Shown here in pieces: positions 9,215 through 16,539 of a stretch of DNA of 64,000 bases; position 1 is the first letter of the stretch; every line of letters begins with the position of its first letter. A program made the translations under genes and the position numbers. The notes beneath the pieces are model-generated. The model saw nothing but the letters and a program-made list of their open reading frames with translations. It ran no database searches and had not been told where the DNA came from. Source of the stretch: JAGXSE01 sp040757295 (lineage in GTDB: Bacteria > Bacillota > PH28-bin88); assembly GCA_040757295.1 (NCBI GenBank), contig JBFLXH010000004.1, forward strand, positions 43,764 to 107,763, written 5' to 3'.

Positions 9215-9254
9215 TTTTTTGCCCTCCCGGATTTGGCCTTCCATATTATTAATA

Positions 9255-9276
9255 AACCCCCTCTTGTGAGGGGGTT
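9255..9276 (-). terminator. Terminator hairpin between the ferredoxin gene and uppS
   Basis: A perfect 9-bp stem (AACCCCCTC with GAGGGGGTT) and 4-nt loop begin eight bases after the ferredoxin stop. On the minus strand the sequence continues TTATTAATAAT, a weak U tract. It probably ends or attenuates the transcript coming from the ferredoxin gene before uppS. Confidence 0.65.
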
Positions 9277-9283
9277 AAATAAA

Positions 9284-9454
9284 TTAGTCCTCCACAATGG
9301 CTGAGTTTGGGCAGCTGTCAACACATGTTCCACACTCGGTACAGATTTCAGAATCGATCAGGAAAATATCATCTCCCTCTTTGATGGCGCCAGCCGGACA
9401 TTCATCCATGCATACCCCACAGGCCAGGCATTCCTCAGAAATCTTGTAAACCAC
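9284..9454 (-). CDS. 2[4Fe-4S] ferredoxin
   Basis: A 56-residue protein missed by length cut-offs. Translation gives MVYKISEECLACGVCMDECP, then an acidic linker, then ICTECGTCVDSCPNSAIVED. The two CxxCxxCxxxCP motifs each supply three ligands to one [4Fe-4S] cluster and the fourth to the other, as in clostridial bacterial-type ferredoxins. It is a small low-potential cytosolic electron carrier. The start is a GTG with AAGGGGGG upstream, three bases after the stop of the 72-aa gene. Its position in a frr-uppS neighbourhood gives no partner. IspG, which needs low-potential electrons, is 5 kb downstream, so supply to IspG is only a guess. Confidence 0.9.
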   Translation of the reverse strand: MVYKISEECLACGVCMDECPAGAIKEGDDIFLIDSEICTECGTCVDSCPNSAIVED

Positions 9455-9457
9455 CGA

Positions 9458-9676
9458 CTACACCCCCCTTCGACCAACATCTGGATGCTCAAAATGAGCA
9501 GCAACCAGCCCAATTTGATTATGGTCGAGCATTTTCAGACGGATAACCCTTAAATTAAGATTAGGTTCATCCCCTTTAATAGATCCTGTAACACTAACCC
9601 TAATCCGGTAGCCAGCCTTTTCCAAAGCCTCGCGGGCTTCCTCCAGCTCCATTAACAATACCCGGGAATAATCCAT
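9458..9676 (-). CDS. Small protein of unknown function (72 aa)
   Basis: I do not recognise the family. The 72-residue product begins with an acidic helix (MDYSRVLLMELEEAREALEKAG), followed by a beta-rich part (YRIRVSVTGSIKG; LNLRVIRLKML; GLVAAHFE) and ends DVGRRGV. No Cys, membrane segment or signal peptide is present. It lies between frr (7 bp gap) and the ferredoxin gene (3 bp gap), so it is almost certainly cotranscribed with both. The tight spacing and coding-like composition support a real gene. The ribosome-binding site (GAAGTG) is weak. Confidence 0.6.
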   Translation of the reverse strand: MDYSRVLLMELEEAREALEKAGYRIRVSVTGSIKGDEPNLNLRVIRLKMLDHNQIGLVAAHFEHPDVGRRGV

Positions 9677-9683
9677 CTGGATT

Positions 9684-10241
9684 TTACACTTCCATTATTT
9701 CAGCTTCTTTAGCCGCCAAAACCTTATCCACAGTTTCAATAAATTTATCGGTTAGTTTTTGGATTTGCTCCTGTCCTTTTCTCAGCTGATCTTCAGTTAT
9801 CTCCCCTTTTTTTTCGGCTGCCTTTATCTCATCATTTACGTCCCGCCTAATATTTCTAACAGCAACACGGGCCTCTTCGGCTTTTTTCTTGACCGTTTTA
9901 ACCAGTTCTGCCCTTCTCTCTTGAGTCAATTGGGGTATATTGATTCTAATTATGGAACCGTCGCTGGAAGGGGTCAATCCCAAATCAGATTTGAGCAAGG
10001 CCCGTTCTATTTCTGGCAGTACTGAACGATCCCACGGTTGAATAACTAACAACCTGGCTTCAGGGGCTGAAATATTGGCCACTTGGTTAATAGGTGTGGG
10101 CACACCATAATAGGAGATCGAAACCTTTTCCAGTAACGACGGATTAGCACGTCCTGCCCTCAAAGTAGCCAAGTCTTTCCGCAGGGCTTCCACTGCCTTA
10201 TTCATCCTATCTTCAGCTTCTTTAAAACGAGTGTCTATCAT
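9684..10241 (-). CDS. frr: Ribosome recycling factor
   Basis: A 185-residue protein of the standard RRF length. It has the three-helix-bundle sequence with NKAVEALRKDLATLRAGRANPSLLEKV near the N-terminus and RRAELVKTVKKKAEEARVAVRNIRRD in the middle. With EF-G it splits post-termination ribosomes. Its start overlaps the pyrH stop by four bases, and the gene order rpsB-tsf-pyrH-frr is the standard Firmicute operon. Confidence 0.98.
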   Translation of the reverse strand: MIDTRFKEAEDRMNKAVEALRKDLATLRAGRANPSLLEKVSISYYGVPTPINQVANISAPEARLLVIQPWDRSVLPEIERALLKSDLGLTPSSDGSIIRINIPQLTQERRAELVKTVKKKAEEARVAVRNIRRDVNDEIKAAEKKGEITEDQLRKGQEQIQKLTDKFIETVDKVLAAKEAEIMEV

Positions 10242-10966
10242 TCAGCATCCCTCCCTACATAGGTACCAATTTTTTCACCCATCACAACTTTTAAAATATT
10301 TCCTTTTTCATTTAAGTTGAACACGATAAGTGGAATATTGTTATCCATGCAAAGCGAGGTTGCGGTCGCGTCCATAACCCCAAGGCTTTTATTCAGCACA
10401 TCAATGTACTGCAGATTATAAAACCGTTTGGCATTAGGATTGAGTACCGGATCGGCATCATAAACCCCATCTACCCGCTTAGCCATGAGAATTACATCTG
10501 CTTCGATTTCGGCAGCCCTTAGAGCAGCGGCAGTATCTGTTGAAAAATAGGGATTGCCTGTTCCGGCAGCAAAAATGACTACCCTTCCCTTCTCCAAGTG
10601 ACGAATTGCTCTGCGCCGAATATAGGGCTCAGCAATTTGCCGCATTTCAATGGCTGTTTGAACCCGAGTATGAACCCCTTGTTGCTCAAGAGCATCCTGC
10701 AAGGCAAGAGAGTTCATAACCGTTGCCAGCATACCCATATAGTCAGCAGTTGCCCGATCCATTCCTTTGGCGCTTCCTGCTACGCCTCGCCAGATATTAC
10801 CCCCACCAACGACAATTACAACCTCAACATTAAGCTGTCTTACTTCTTTAACTTGTCGCGCAATTGTTTGCAGTATTTCCTGGTCAATCCCATAACCCAA
10901 ACTGCCCGCCAGAGCTTCGCCGCTAAGTTTTAAAACGACTCGGTTAAACTTGGGCTTAACCATCAT
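10238..10966 (-). CDS. pyrH: UMP kinase
   Basis: A 242-residue amino-acid-kinase-fold enzyme that phosphorylates UMP to UDP, typically hexameric and regulated by GTP and UTP. Motifs visible: VLKLSGEAL near residue 12, VVIVVGGGNIWRG near residue 50, GTGNPYFSTDTAAALRA near residue 137, and KRVDGVYDADP near residue 164. Two adjacent ATGs begin the frame, following a GGGGGT site. It follows tsf after a strong terminator-like hairpin, so read-through or an internal promoter is needed. Confidence 0.98.
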   Translation of the reverse strand: MMVKPKFNRVVLKLSGEALAGSLGYGIDQEILQTIARQVKEVRQLNVEVVIVVGGGNIWRGVAGSAKGMDRATADYMGMLATVMNSLALQDALEQQGVHTRVQTAIEMRQIAEPYIRRRAIRHLEKGRVVIFAAGTGNPYFSTDTAAALRAAEIEADVILMAKRVDGVYDADPVLNPNAKRFYNLQYIDVLNKSLGVMDATATSLCMDNNIPLIVFNLNEKGNILKVVMGEKIGTYVGRDAE

Positions 10967-11038
10967 TGACAGACCCCCGTTGCCACTGTTATCTTCTACA
11001 TGATTAAAACAATTCCTTTTATTTTACCACAGTTTTGC

Positions 11039-11063
11039 AAAAAAAGAGCACTGATGGTGCTCT
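11039..11063 (-). terminator. Rho-independent terminator at the end of tsf
   Basis: AGAGCAC and GTGCTCT form a 7-bp stem around a 5-nt loop, followed on the minus strand by seven T (the A run at 39-45 of this stretch). The hairpin overlaps the tsf stop codon. It is a textbook intrinsic terminator placed between tsf and pyrH, so it may act as a partial terminator reducing pyrH-frr expression relative to rpsB-tsf. Confidence 0.85.
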
Positions 11064-11715
11064 ATTCCGCCAGTTTAGTCATTGCAGCAATTTCTTCAGC
11101 GAAATTGGATTCCTTCTTTGCAATTCCCTCACCGAGTTCAAAACGGGAAAAACGCCGGATGGTAATGTTCTCACCAATCTTAGCGATTTTTTGAGTAATT
11201 AAATCTTGCACACTAATATCGGGATCCTTAATAAATGGCTGTTCCAGTAAGCACACTTCTTTGAAGAATTTATCTATCCTGCCCTCAACCATTTTATCAA
11301 CGATCTTCTCAGGTTTACCCTCATTAAGAGCCTGCGCCCTTAGAATCGATCTTTCTTTATCAACGATCGCCGGGGAAACCTCATTTCTGGAAACAAACTC
11401 AGGTTTTGAAGCAGCGATCTGCATGGCAATATCCTTGCATAATTCACGAAACTCATCAGTCTTTGCCACAAAATCTGTTTCGCAGTTAATCTCAACTAAA
11501 ACACCAATTCTTCCGCCACCATGTATGTAAGCTTCAACAGCGCCTTCTGAGGTTACACGACCAGCTTTTTTGGCGGCTGCTGCCAGGCCTTTTTCACGTA
11601 AAAATTCTACTGCCTTCTCCAAATCCCCTTGGGTTGCTTCAAGAGCCCGCTTGCAATCCATCATGCCAGCCCCGGTACGTTCTCTTAGCTCTTTAACTTG
11701 ACCAGATGAAATCAT
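11062..11715 (-). CDS. tsf: Elongation factor Ts
   Basis: A 217-residue EF-Ts, the guanine-nucleotide exchange factor for EF-Tu. The N-terminal UBA-like part is VKELRERTGAGMMDCKRALE. The core carries INCETDFVAKTDEFREL, the most conserved family motif. It is the shorter form, with about 200 residues against about 290 in E. coli, as is normal in many Clostridia. AGGAGGTAACC precedes the ATG. It lies 95 bp downstream of rpsB with a hairpin between them. Confidence 0.98.
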   Translation of the reverse strand: MISSGQVKELRERTGAGMMDCKRALEATQGDLEKAVEFLREKGLAAAAKKAGRVTSEGAVEAYIHGGGRIGVLVEINCETDFVAKTDEFRELCKDIAMQIAASKPEFVSRNEVSPAIVDKERSILRAQALNEGKPEKIVDKMVEGRIDKFFKEVCLLEQPFIKDPDISVQDLITQKIAKIGENITIRRFSRFELGEGIAKKESNFAEEIAAMTKLAE

Positions 11716-11770
11716 CAGGTTACCTCCTACTCAATTCGTTTCTGTGTAATTAAGAACAATTAGGGATAAA

Positions 11771-11796
11771 CGGGGCAAGAAAAAATTCTCGCCCCG
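11771..11796 (-). terminator. Hairpin in the rpsB-tsf intergenic region
   Basis: CGGGGC and GCCCCG pair, and after one A/C mismatch AGAA pairs with TTCT, giving a stem of about ten pairs. On the minus strand it is followed by TTTAT, a weak U tract. It begins 14 bases after the rpsB stop. It may be a partial terminator or an RNA-processing or stability element that lets rpsB exceed tsf. Confidence 0.55.
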
Positions 11797-11810
11797 GCTT
11801 TTCTGCGTGG

Positions 11811-12545
11811 TTAAGCTGTTTCATCATCGGTTTCTTTCTCGTCCAAATCTTCTGGTTCAACTTGGCCAAGGGCTCCTTCAATAACAGCATCAGCCATTTT
11901 TGCAGTCAGCAGTTTGACAGCCCTGATAGCGTCGTCATTTCCCGGAATAACATAGTCCACTTCATCAGGATCGCAGTTTGTATCCACAATAGCAACAATC
12001 GGGATACCCAACCGCCTTGCCTCGGCAATAGCGATTTTTTCCTTCCTGGGATCAATAACAAACAATGCCCCTGGCAAGTTTTCCATCTCTTTTATCCCAC
12101 CCAAAAAACGTTGAAGCTTTTCCCGCTCGCCAATGAGCTGAGCCACTTCTTTTTTGGGTAAAACGCTAAAAACACCCTGTTCTTCCATCCGTTCCAATTC
12201 CTTCAGCCTGTTAACCCGTTGGCGGATGGTCTGGAAATTGGTCAGCATACCACCCAACCAGCGCTCGTTGACGAAAAACATGCCAGAACGAATAGCTTCT
12301 TCCTTCACCGATTCCTGGGCTTGTTTTTTAGTCCCCACAAAAAGGATTTTTTCGCCCTGTCTTACAGTATCCCTGATAAAATTATAGGCTTCCTCGACTT
12401 TACGAACGGTTTTCTGTAAATCAATGATATAAATACCGTTGCGCTCAGTAAAAATATAAGGAGCCATTTTGGGATTCCAACGTCTGGTCTGGTGACCAAA
12501 ATGGACACCTGCTTCCAGCAGCTGTTTCATGGATATTACACCCAT
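11811..12545 (-). CDS. rpsB: 30S ribosomal protein S2
   Basis: A 244-residue S2 with the usual N-terminal MKQLLEAGVHFGHQTRRWNPKM (after five extra residues), coiled-coil segment (RLKELERMEEQGVFSVLPKKE) and C-terminal LGIPIVAIVDTNCDPDEVDYVIPGNDDAIRA. The acidic tail (EPEDLDEKETDDETA) is variable in the family. It is the first gene of the rpsB-tsf-pyrH-frr operon, behind a promoter at 12664-12692 and a structured leader. GGAGGTG lies 11 bases upstream of the ATG. Confidence 0.98.
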   Translation of the reverse strand: MGVISMKQLLEAGVHFGHQTRRWNPKMAPYIFTERNGIYIIDLQKTVRKVEEAYNFIRDTVRQGEKILFVGTKKQAQESVKEEAIRSGMFFVNERWLGGMLTNFQTIRQRVNRLKELERMEEQGVFSVLPKKEVAQLIGEREKLQRFLGGIKEMENLPGALFVIDPRKEKIAIAEARRLGIPIVAIVDTNCDPDEVDYVIPGNDDAIRAVKLLTAKMADAVIEGALGQVEPEDLDEKETDDETA

Positions 12546-12594
12546 ATGTTTTTACACCTCCCCCCCTTGGTTATTTCCTCCGAAACCTTCATTA

Positions 12595-12631
12595 CGGCAG
12601 AACACCTGTCAACCAGGCACCAATTCTGCAA
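12595..12631 (-). ncRNA. Structured 5' leader of rpsB mRNA
   Basis: In the about 110-nt leader between the promoter and rpsB two helices nest. An outer 6-bp stem pairs GCAGAA with TTCTGC (12624-12629 with 12597-12602). An inner stem pairs GTGCCTG with CAGGTG and a G-U closing pair around a GTTGA loop (12614-12620 with 12603-12608). There is no U tract, so it is not a simple terminator. A leader where ribosomal protein S2 could bind to autoregulate is a reasonable inference; I cannot match it to a named family. Confidence 0.4.
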
Positions 12632-12663
12632 CTCCAGTCCCGTGTGTGATGACACTAGTTGAT

Positions 12664-12692
12664 AGTATAACATAATCCTTTGGTAGAGGCAA
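12664..12692 (-). promoter_or_regulatory. Sigma-A-type promoter of the rpsB-tsf-pyrH-frr operon
   Basis: On the minus strand the -35 is TTGCCT (12687-12692) and the -10 is TATACT (12664-12669), with a 17-bp spacer. This places the transcription start about 110 nt before the rpsB ATG. The codY terminator lies about 80 bp upstream, consistent with an independent operon. Confidence 0.75.
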
Positions 12693-12763
12693 TAACTCTT
12701 GCGGCAATATACCAACATTTTCCCCACGATAAAGCAATTCTATACCCACTGTTCCACCTTAAC

Positions 12764-12791
12764 AAAAAAACTGGCGGCCCCTTGGCCGCCA
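12764..12791 (-). terminator. Rho-independent terminator of the codY operon
   Basis: A perfect 8-bp GC-rich stem (TGGCGGCC with GGCCGCCA) and 4-nt loop, followed on the minus strand by G and seven T. It begins eight bases after the codY stop codon and separates the dprA-to-codY unit from the rpsB operon. Confidence 0.9.
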
Positions 12792-12798
12792 ACAAAAT

Positions 12799-13581
12799 CT
12801 AATGCCGCATTTTAGCTAATTCTTCAAGCAGGTTGTCGTTTAAAACCCTAATATAGGTACCTTTCATTCCTAAAGACTTGGATTCAATCACACCAGCGCT
12901 TTCAAATTTGCGCAATGCGTTTACAATTACTGACCTAGTGATGCCAGCTCTGTCAGCTATCTTGCTGGCTACCAGCACACCCTCATCGCCTTCCAACTCG
13001 GCAAAGATATGCTCTACAGCTTCCAACTCAGAATAGGATAGGGTACCCAAAGCCACATGCACAGCAGCTCTTTTTCTGGCTTCATCCTCAATCCTTTCTG
13101 CCTTTGAACGCAAAATTTCCATTCCTACAACAGTGGCGCCGTATTCAGCCAGAATTAAATCCTCATGGGTGAATTTCACATTGAATTTGGCCAAAACCAA
13201 TGTGCCTAAACGCTGGCCGCCGCCGATTATGGGAACAACCGTGATTAGCTTGTTATTAAACATGCATTCTTTTTCTTGAGTGAACACACAGCTATTCGAG
13301 GACTGACTGAAATTTGCGTTTGTTTCATTAATTCTTAAAAGTTCCTCATTATAATGTTCGGGAAAACGTTCAGAACGGTACACAATATCTTCCATTATTT
13401 CACAGGAGAAACCCTCAATAAAAGCATAACCTAAAATCAGCCCTTGACGACTAACAATATAAACATTGGACGTGATTACATCTCTGAGGACAATCGCCAT
13501 TTCTTCAAAATCCACTGGGTTGCCGGCGGCTTTTTGCAGCAATCGGTTGATTTTTCGGGTTTTCTCCAATAAATTCTCCAT
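12799..13581 (-). CDS. codY: GTP- and branched-chain amino acid-sensing repressor CodY
   Basis: A 260-residue global nutritional regulator. The N-terminal GAF domain (about residues 1-155; MENLLEKTRKINRLLQKAAG opens it) binds isoleucine/valine. A linker helix leads to the C-terminal winged helix with SKIADRAGITRSVIVNALRK at about residues 203-222, the DNA-recognition helix-turn-helix. It represses stationary-phase genes in exponential growth. It lies downstream of xerC-hslV-hslU exactly as in Bacillus and ends in a strong terminator. Confidence 0.98.
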   Translation of the reverse strand: MENLLEKTRKINRLLQKAAGNPVDFEEMAIVLRDVITSNVYIVSRQGLILGYAFIEGFSCEIMEDIVYRSERFPEHYNEELLRINETNANFSQSSNSCVFTQEKECMFNNKLITVVPIIGGGQRLGTLVLAKFNVKFTHEDLILAEYGATVVGMEILRSKAERIEDEARKRAAVHVALGTLSYSELEAVEHIFAELEGDEGVLVASKIADRAGITRSVIVNALRKFESAGVIESKSLGMKGTYIRVLNDNLLEELAKMRH

Positions 13582-13642
13582 TTTTTGCCTCCTTTGTAGT
13601 GCTTCTTTGGCCGCTGCTCTAATTTTCAGGTAATAATCCTTT

Positions 13643-15046
13643 TCACAAAATGTAGTGGTTAAGATCTTTACTGATTAGGACATCAGCTAATTTATCCTTA
13701 ACATATTCCTTGTCAATAGTTATGGTAGCTCCTTTCATTTCCGGAGCTGTAAAGGATAAATCCTGCAAAACCTTTTCCAAAATGGTATGCAACCGGCGAG
13801 CACCAATATTCTCAGTTTGTTTATTAACAGTATAAGCAATTTCGGCAATCTCTGCAATAGAATCTTCTGTGAATTCGATATTTACTCCTTCAGCCGACAA
13901 TAGAGCCACATACTGTTTCAATAGGGAGTTTTTAGGTTCCTGCAAAATCTGGATAAAATGTTCGATTGAAAGACTCCCTAATTCGACTCTAATCGGAAAT
14001 CTGCCTTGCAGTTCAGGAATCAAATCGGAAGGTTTAGATACATGAAAAGCTCCTGCTGCAATAAATAAAATAAAATCAGTTTTTACCGGCCCGTACTTAG
14101 TCATTACCGTACTTCCTTCAACTATGGGCAAAATATCCCTTTGAACGCCGCCACGGGAGACATCCGGACCGGCGCCCTTTTCTACGGCTGCAATTTTATC
14201 AATCTCATCCAGGAAGATAATCCCTTCCTGCTCTGCCCGCTTCACAGCTTCTGTAACCACCTCTTCAGAGTCAATTAACTTCTCTGCCTCCTGTAGGATT
14301 AAAACCTTACGTGCTTCCTTCAAAGGAAGTTTGCGCTTTTTCTTCTTTTTGGGCAATAGGCCGCTGAACATTTCCTGGAGGTTAATGCCAATTTCCTCAA
14401 TACCTGCGCCCCCAAAGAAGCCTACTGGGGCTACCTTGGTATCCTCAAACTCAATTTCTATGAGTTCATTTTCCAATTCACCACTCTCTAGTTTTTGGAC
14501 CATCATGCGCCTGATTTCTTCCGCTCGCCTGAATTTTTGCTGATAAAATGCATCCTGTTCACTGCTTCCCACGCTTCCTTGACCGCCAAACAGGGCTTCA
14601 AAAGGGTTTTTTATTGCCTTTTCATCTCCTGGCAAAGGAGCTAAAATATCCAGCAGCCGAGCTTCTGCAGCTGCTTGGGCTTTAGCGAATACCATTTGGT
14701 TTTTTTCCTGTTTAACCATCCTGATAGAAGTTTCTACCAGATCCCTCACCATTGAATCAACATCCCGACCAACATAACCCACTTCCGTAAATTTGCTTGC
14801 TTCTATTTTTATAAACGGGGCATTAACTAATTTAGCTAATCTCCGGGCAATTTCCGTTTTTCCGACTCCGGTAGGACCAATTAGAATAATGTTTTTTGGG
14901 GTTATTTCCTCCTGCATATAATCAGGGAGCTGTTTCCTTCTATAGCGGGTACGCAGGGCTACAGCTACACACCTTTTTGCTTCTTCCTGCCCCACTATAT
15001 ATTTATCCAATTCCGCCACTATTTGCCTAGGGGTTAGGCTTTCCAT
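13643..15046 (-). CDS. hslU: ATP-dependent protease ATPase subunit HslU (ClpY)
   Basis: A 467-residue AAA+ unfoldase that feeds substrates to HslV. Walker A is LIGPTGVGKTEIARRL near residue 57 and Walker B is GIIFLDEIDKIAAV near residue 260. The I-domain between them holds many charged residues (FSGLLPKKKKKRKLPLKEA). The C-terminal end ISKDLNHYIL contacts HslV. I start at the ATG preceded by GGAGGATGG (15046) rather than a longer reading frame beginning at 15070, which overlaps hslV. Length agrees with the family. Confidence 0.97.
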   Translation of the reverse strand: MESLTPRQIVAELDKYIVGQEEAKRCVAVALRTRYRRKQLPDYMQEEITPKNIILIGPTGVGKTEIARRLAKLVNAPFIKIEASKFTEVGYVGRDVDSMVRDLVETSIRMVKQEKNQMVFAKAQAAAEARLLDILAPLPGDEKAIKNPFEALFGGQGSVGSSEQDAFYQQKFRRAEEIRRMMVQKLESGELENELIEIEFEDTKVAPVGFFGGAGIEEIGINLQEMFSGLLPKKKKKRKLPLKEARKVLILQEAEKLIDSEEVVTEAVKRAEQEGIIFLDEIDKIAAVEKGAGPDVSRGGVQRDILPIVEGSTVMTKYGPVKTDFILFIAAGAFHVSKPSDLIPELQGRFPIRVELGSLSIEHFIQILQEPKNSLLKQYVALLSAEGVNIEFTEDSIAEIAEIAYTVNKQTENIGARRLHTILEKVLQDLSFTAPEMKGATITIDKEYVKDKLADVLISKDLNHYIL

Positions 15047-15066
15047 ATACACCATCCTCCATTCAA

Positions 15067-15603
15067 TCAATATTTGATTTCTTCGACAACAATTTCACTG
15101 TTGGTGAAAGCACATATTGAGGAAGCGATCAGCAATGCCTCTTTCACAATTTCCACCGGCGCTAATGAGGCATGCCTGGTTAGAGCTCTCGCTGCGGCAA
15201 GGGCATAAGGACCGCCGGAACCAATTGCAGCGATGCCGTCATCGGGTTCAATGATTTCTCCTGCGCCTGAAATAACCAAGAGTTTGTCCTTGCTTGCTAC
15301 AATCATCAATGCCTCCAGCCGGCGCAGGACTTTATCCATTCTCCACTCTTTCGCCAATTCAACAGCAGCCCTCTGAAGGTTTCCTCGGTATTCTTCCAGT
15401 TTTGCTTCGAAGCGTTCAAAAAGAGTAAAAGCATCCGCAACCGAACCGGCAAAACCGGCCACAACCTCCCCTTTAAAAAGCCGCCGCACCTTGATTGCCC
15501 GATGCTTCATGATGACCCCGTTTCCCATGGTGACCTGGCCATCTCCAGCAATAGCCATGCCGTTTTTGGTTTTTACCGCTACAATAGTCGTTCCCTCAAA
15601 CAT
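15067..15603 (-). CDS. hslV: ATP-dependent protease peptidase subunit HslV
   Basis: A 178-residue proteasome-like threonine protease. The N-terminus MFEGTTIVAVKTKNGMAIAG shows the catalytic Thr that becomes residue 1 after removal of the short leader (T5 here). GDGQVTMGN, KVRRLFKGEVVAGFAGSVAD and the AIGSGGPYALAAARAL region are conserved. It assembles as two hexameric rings capped by HslU. It lies between xerC (12 bp) and hslU (20 bp), the common Firmicute arrangement. Confidence 0.98.
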   Translation of the reverse strand: MFEGTTIVAVKTKNGMAIAGDGQVTMGNGVIMKHRAIKVRRLFKGEVVAGFAGSVADAFTLFERFEAKLEEYRGNLQRAAVELAKEWRMDKVLRRLEALMIVASKDKLLVISGAGEIIEPDDGIAAIGSGGPYALAAARALTRHASLAPVEIVKEALLIASSICAFTNSEIVVEEIKY

Positions 15604-15615
15604 TTGCTACTCCCC

Positions 15616-16539
15616 CTAAGCCCGTGGATGGCTGTTTTTATACACATCCTTCAAGCGTTTTCTGGATAAGTGGGTATAAATCTGGGTAGAAGATAAGCTG
15701 GCATGGCCAAGCAATTCCTGCACGACTCTAAGATCCGCTCCCCTTTCCAGCATATGAGTTGCAAAGGAGTGCCTTAAGGAATGGGGTTTGGCTTTTTTTT
15801 CTAAAGCTAATTCTTTGGCTTCAACGGATAAGATATGCCGTAAACCTCTGCTTGATAACCTCTTTCCATGATGATTCAAAAATAAGGCCTGGGCAGCCTC
15901 CTCCTGGATGGGCAGGAAGCTTCTCCCCCCTGTCAGGTATTCTTCGATGGCCCGTTTAGCATGTTGGCCGAAAGGAACAATTCTTTCTTTGGAACCTTTC
16001 CCGAATACCCGGACAAATCCAGCTTCCAAATTAATATCATCAAGATTGATGGAAAGCAATTCGCTGGCTCGAATTCCAGTAGCGTATAACAATTCCCACA
16101 TTGCCCTGTTCCGCAGATCAAGAGGAGATTTTTCCGCAGCCCCATCCAAGAGCGGCTGCAATTGATGGGGCTCTAGAAAGTTAGGCAGCCTTCTTTCTTG
16201 CCGGGGAGTAGAGATGCTGCGGACAGGGTTGCAGTTATAAAGACCCTCCTTACGAAGGTACTTATAAAAAGAACGCAAAGCAGCCAGTTTCCTGGCAACA
16301 GTAGTTTTGGCAGCCTGTTTTTTAAGAAGAATAGCCAAAAACGACCTGACATGCAAATGGTGGACTTTATCCGGAGTAATAGATGCGAAATCCCAGGCTT
16401 CATACTCAGCCACATAAGCAAAGAACTGCAAGAGGTCAGTCTGATACCCAGCTACCGTTAGTTGAGAATAACCTTTTTCTACTGTTAAGTAAAGATGAAA
16501 TTTCTCCAGTAGCTGGTTAAGCTTAGAATCCACGCTCAC
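15616..16539 (-). CDS. xerC: Site-specific tyrosine recombinase XerC
   Basis: A 307-residue tyrosine recombinase. The N-terminal SAM-like core-binding domain covers residues 10-95 (FHLYLTVEKGYSQLTVAGYQTDL). The catalytic domain shows ATGIRASELLSI (first Arg), GKGSKERIVPF (Lys), HSLRHSFATHML (His...Arg), LGHASLSSTQIYTH (His and nucleophilic Tyr). It resolves chromosome dimers at dif sites. Its position beside hslV and codY argues for the housekeeping XerC/CodV rather than a mobile-element integrase. It overlaps the trmFO stop by four bases. Confidence 0.95.
   Translation of the reverse strand: MSVDSKLNQLLEKFHLYLTVEKGYSQLTVAGYQTDLLQFFAYVAEYEAWDFASITPDKVHHLHVRSFLAILLKKQAAKTTVARKLAALRSFYKYLRKEGLYNCNPVRSISTPRQERRLPNFLEPHQLQPLLDGAAEKSPLDLRNRAMWELLYATGIRASELLSINLDDINLEAGFVRVFGKGSKERIVPFGQHAKRAIEEYLTGGRSFLPIQEEAAQALFLNHHGKRLSSRGLRHILSVEAKELALEKKAKPHSLRHSFATHMLERGADLRVVQELLGHASLSSTQIYTHLSRKRLKDVYKNSHPRA

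Noticed and set aside
12536..12727. A 63-codon minus-strand frame upstream of rpsB
   Set aside because: It overlaps the promoter -10 and structured leader of rpsB, so most of it would lie ahead of or at the transcription start.
15616..16539. Tyrosine recombinase as a mobile-element integrase
   Set aside because: Its neighbours hslV, hslU, codY and trmFO are the standard context of chromosomal XerC/CodV, and there are no attachment-site repeats.
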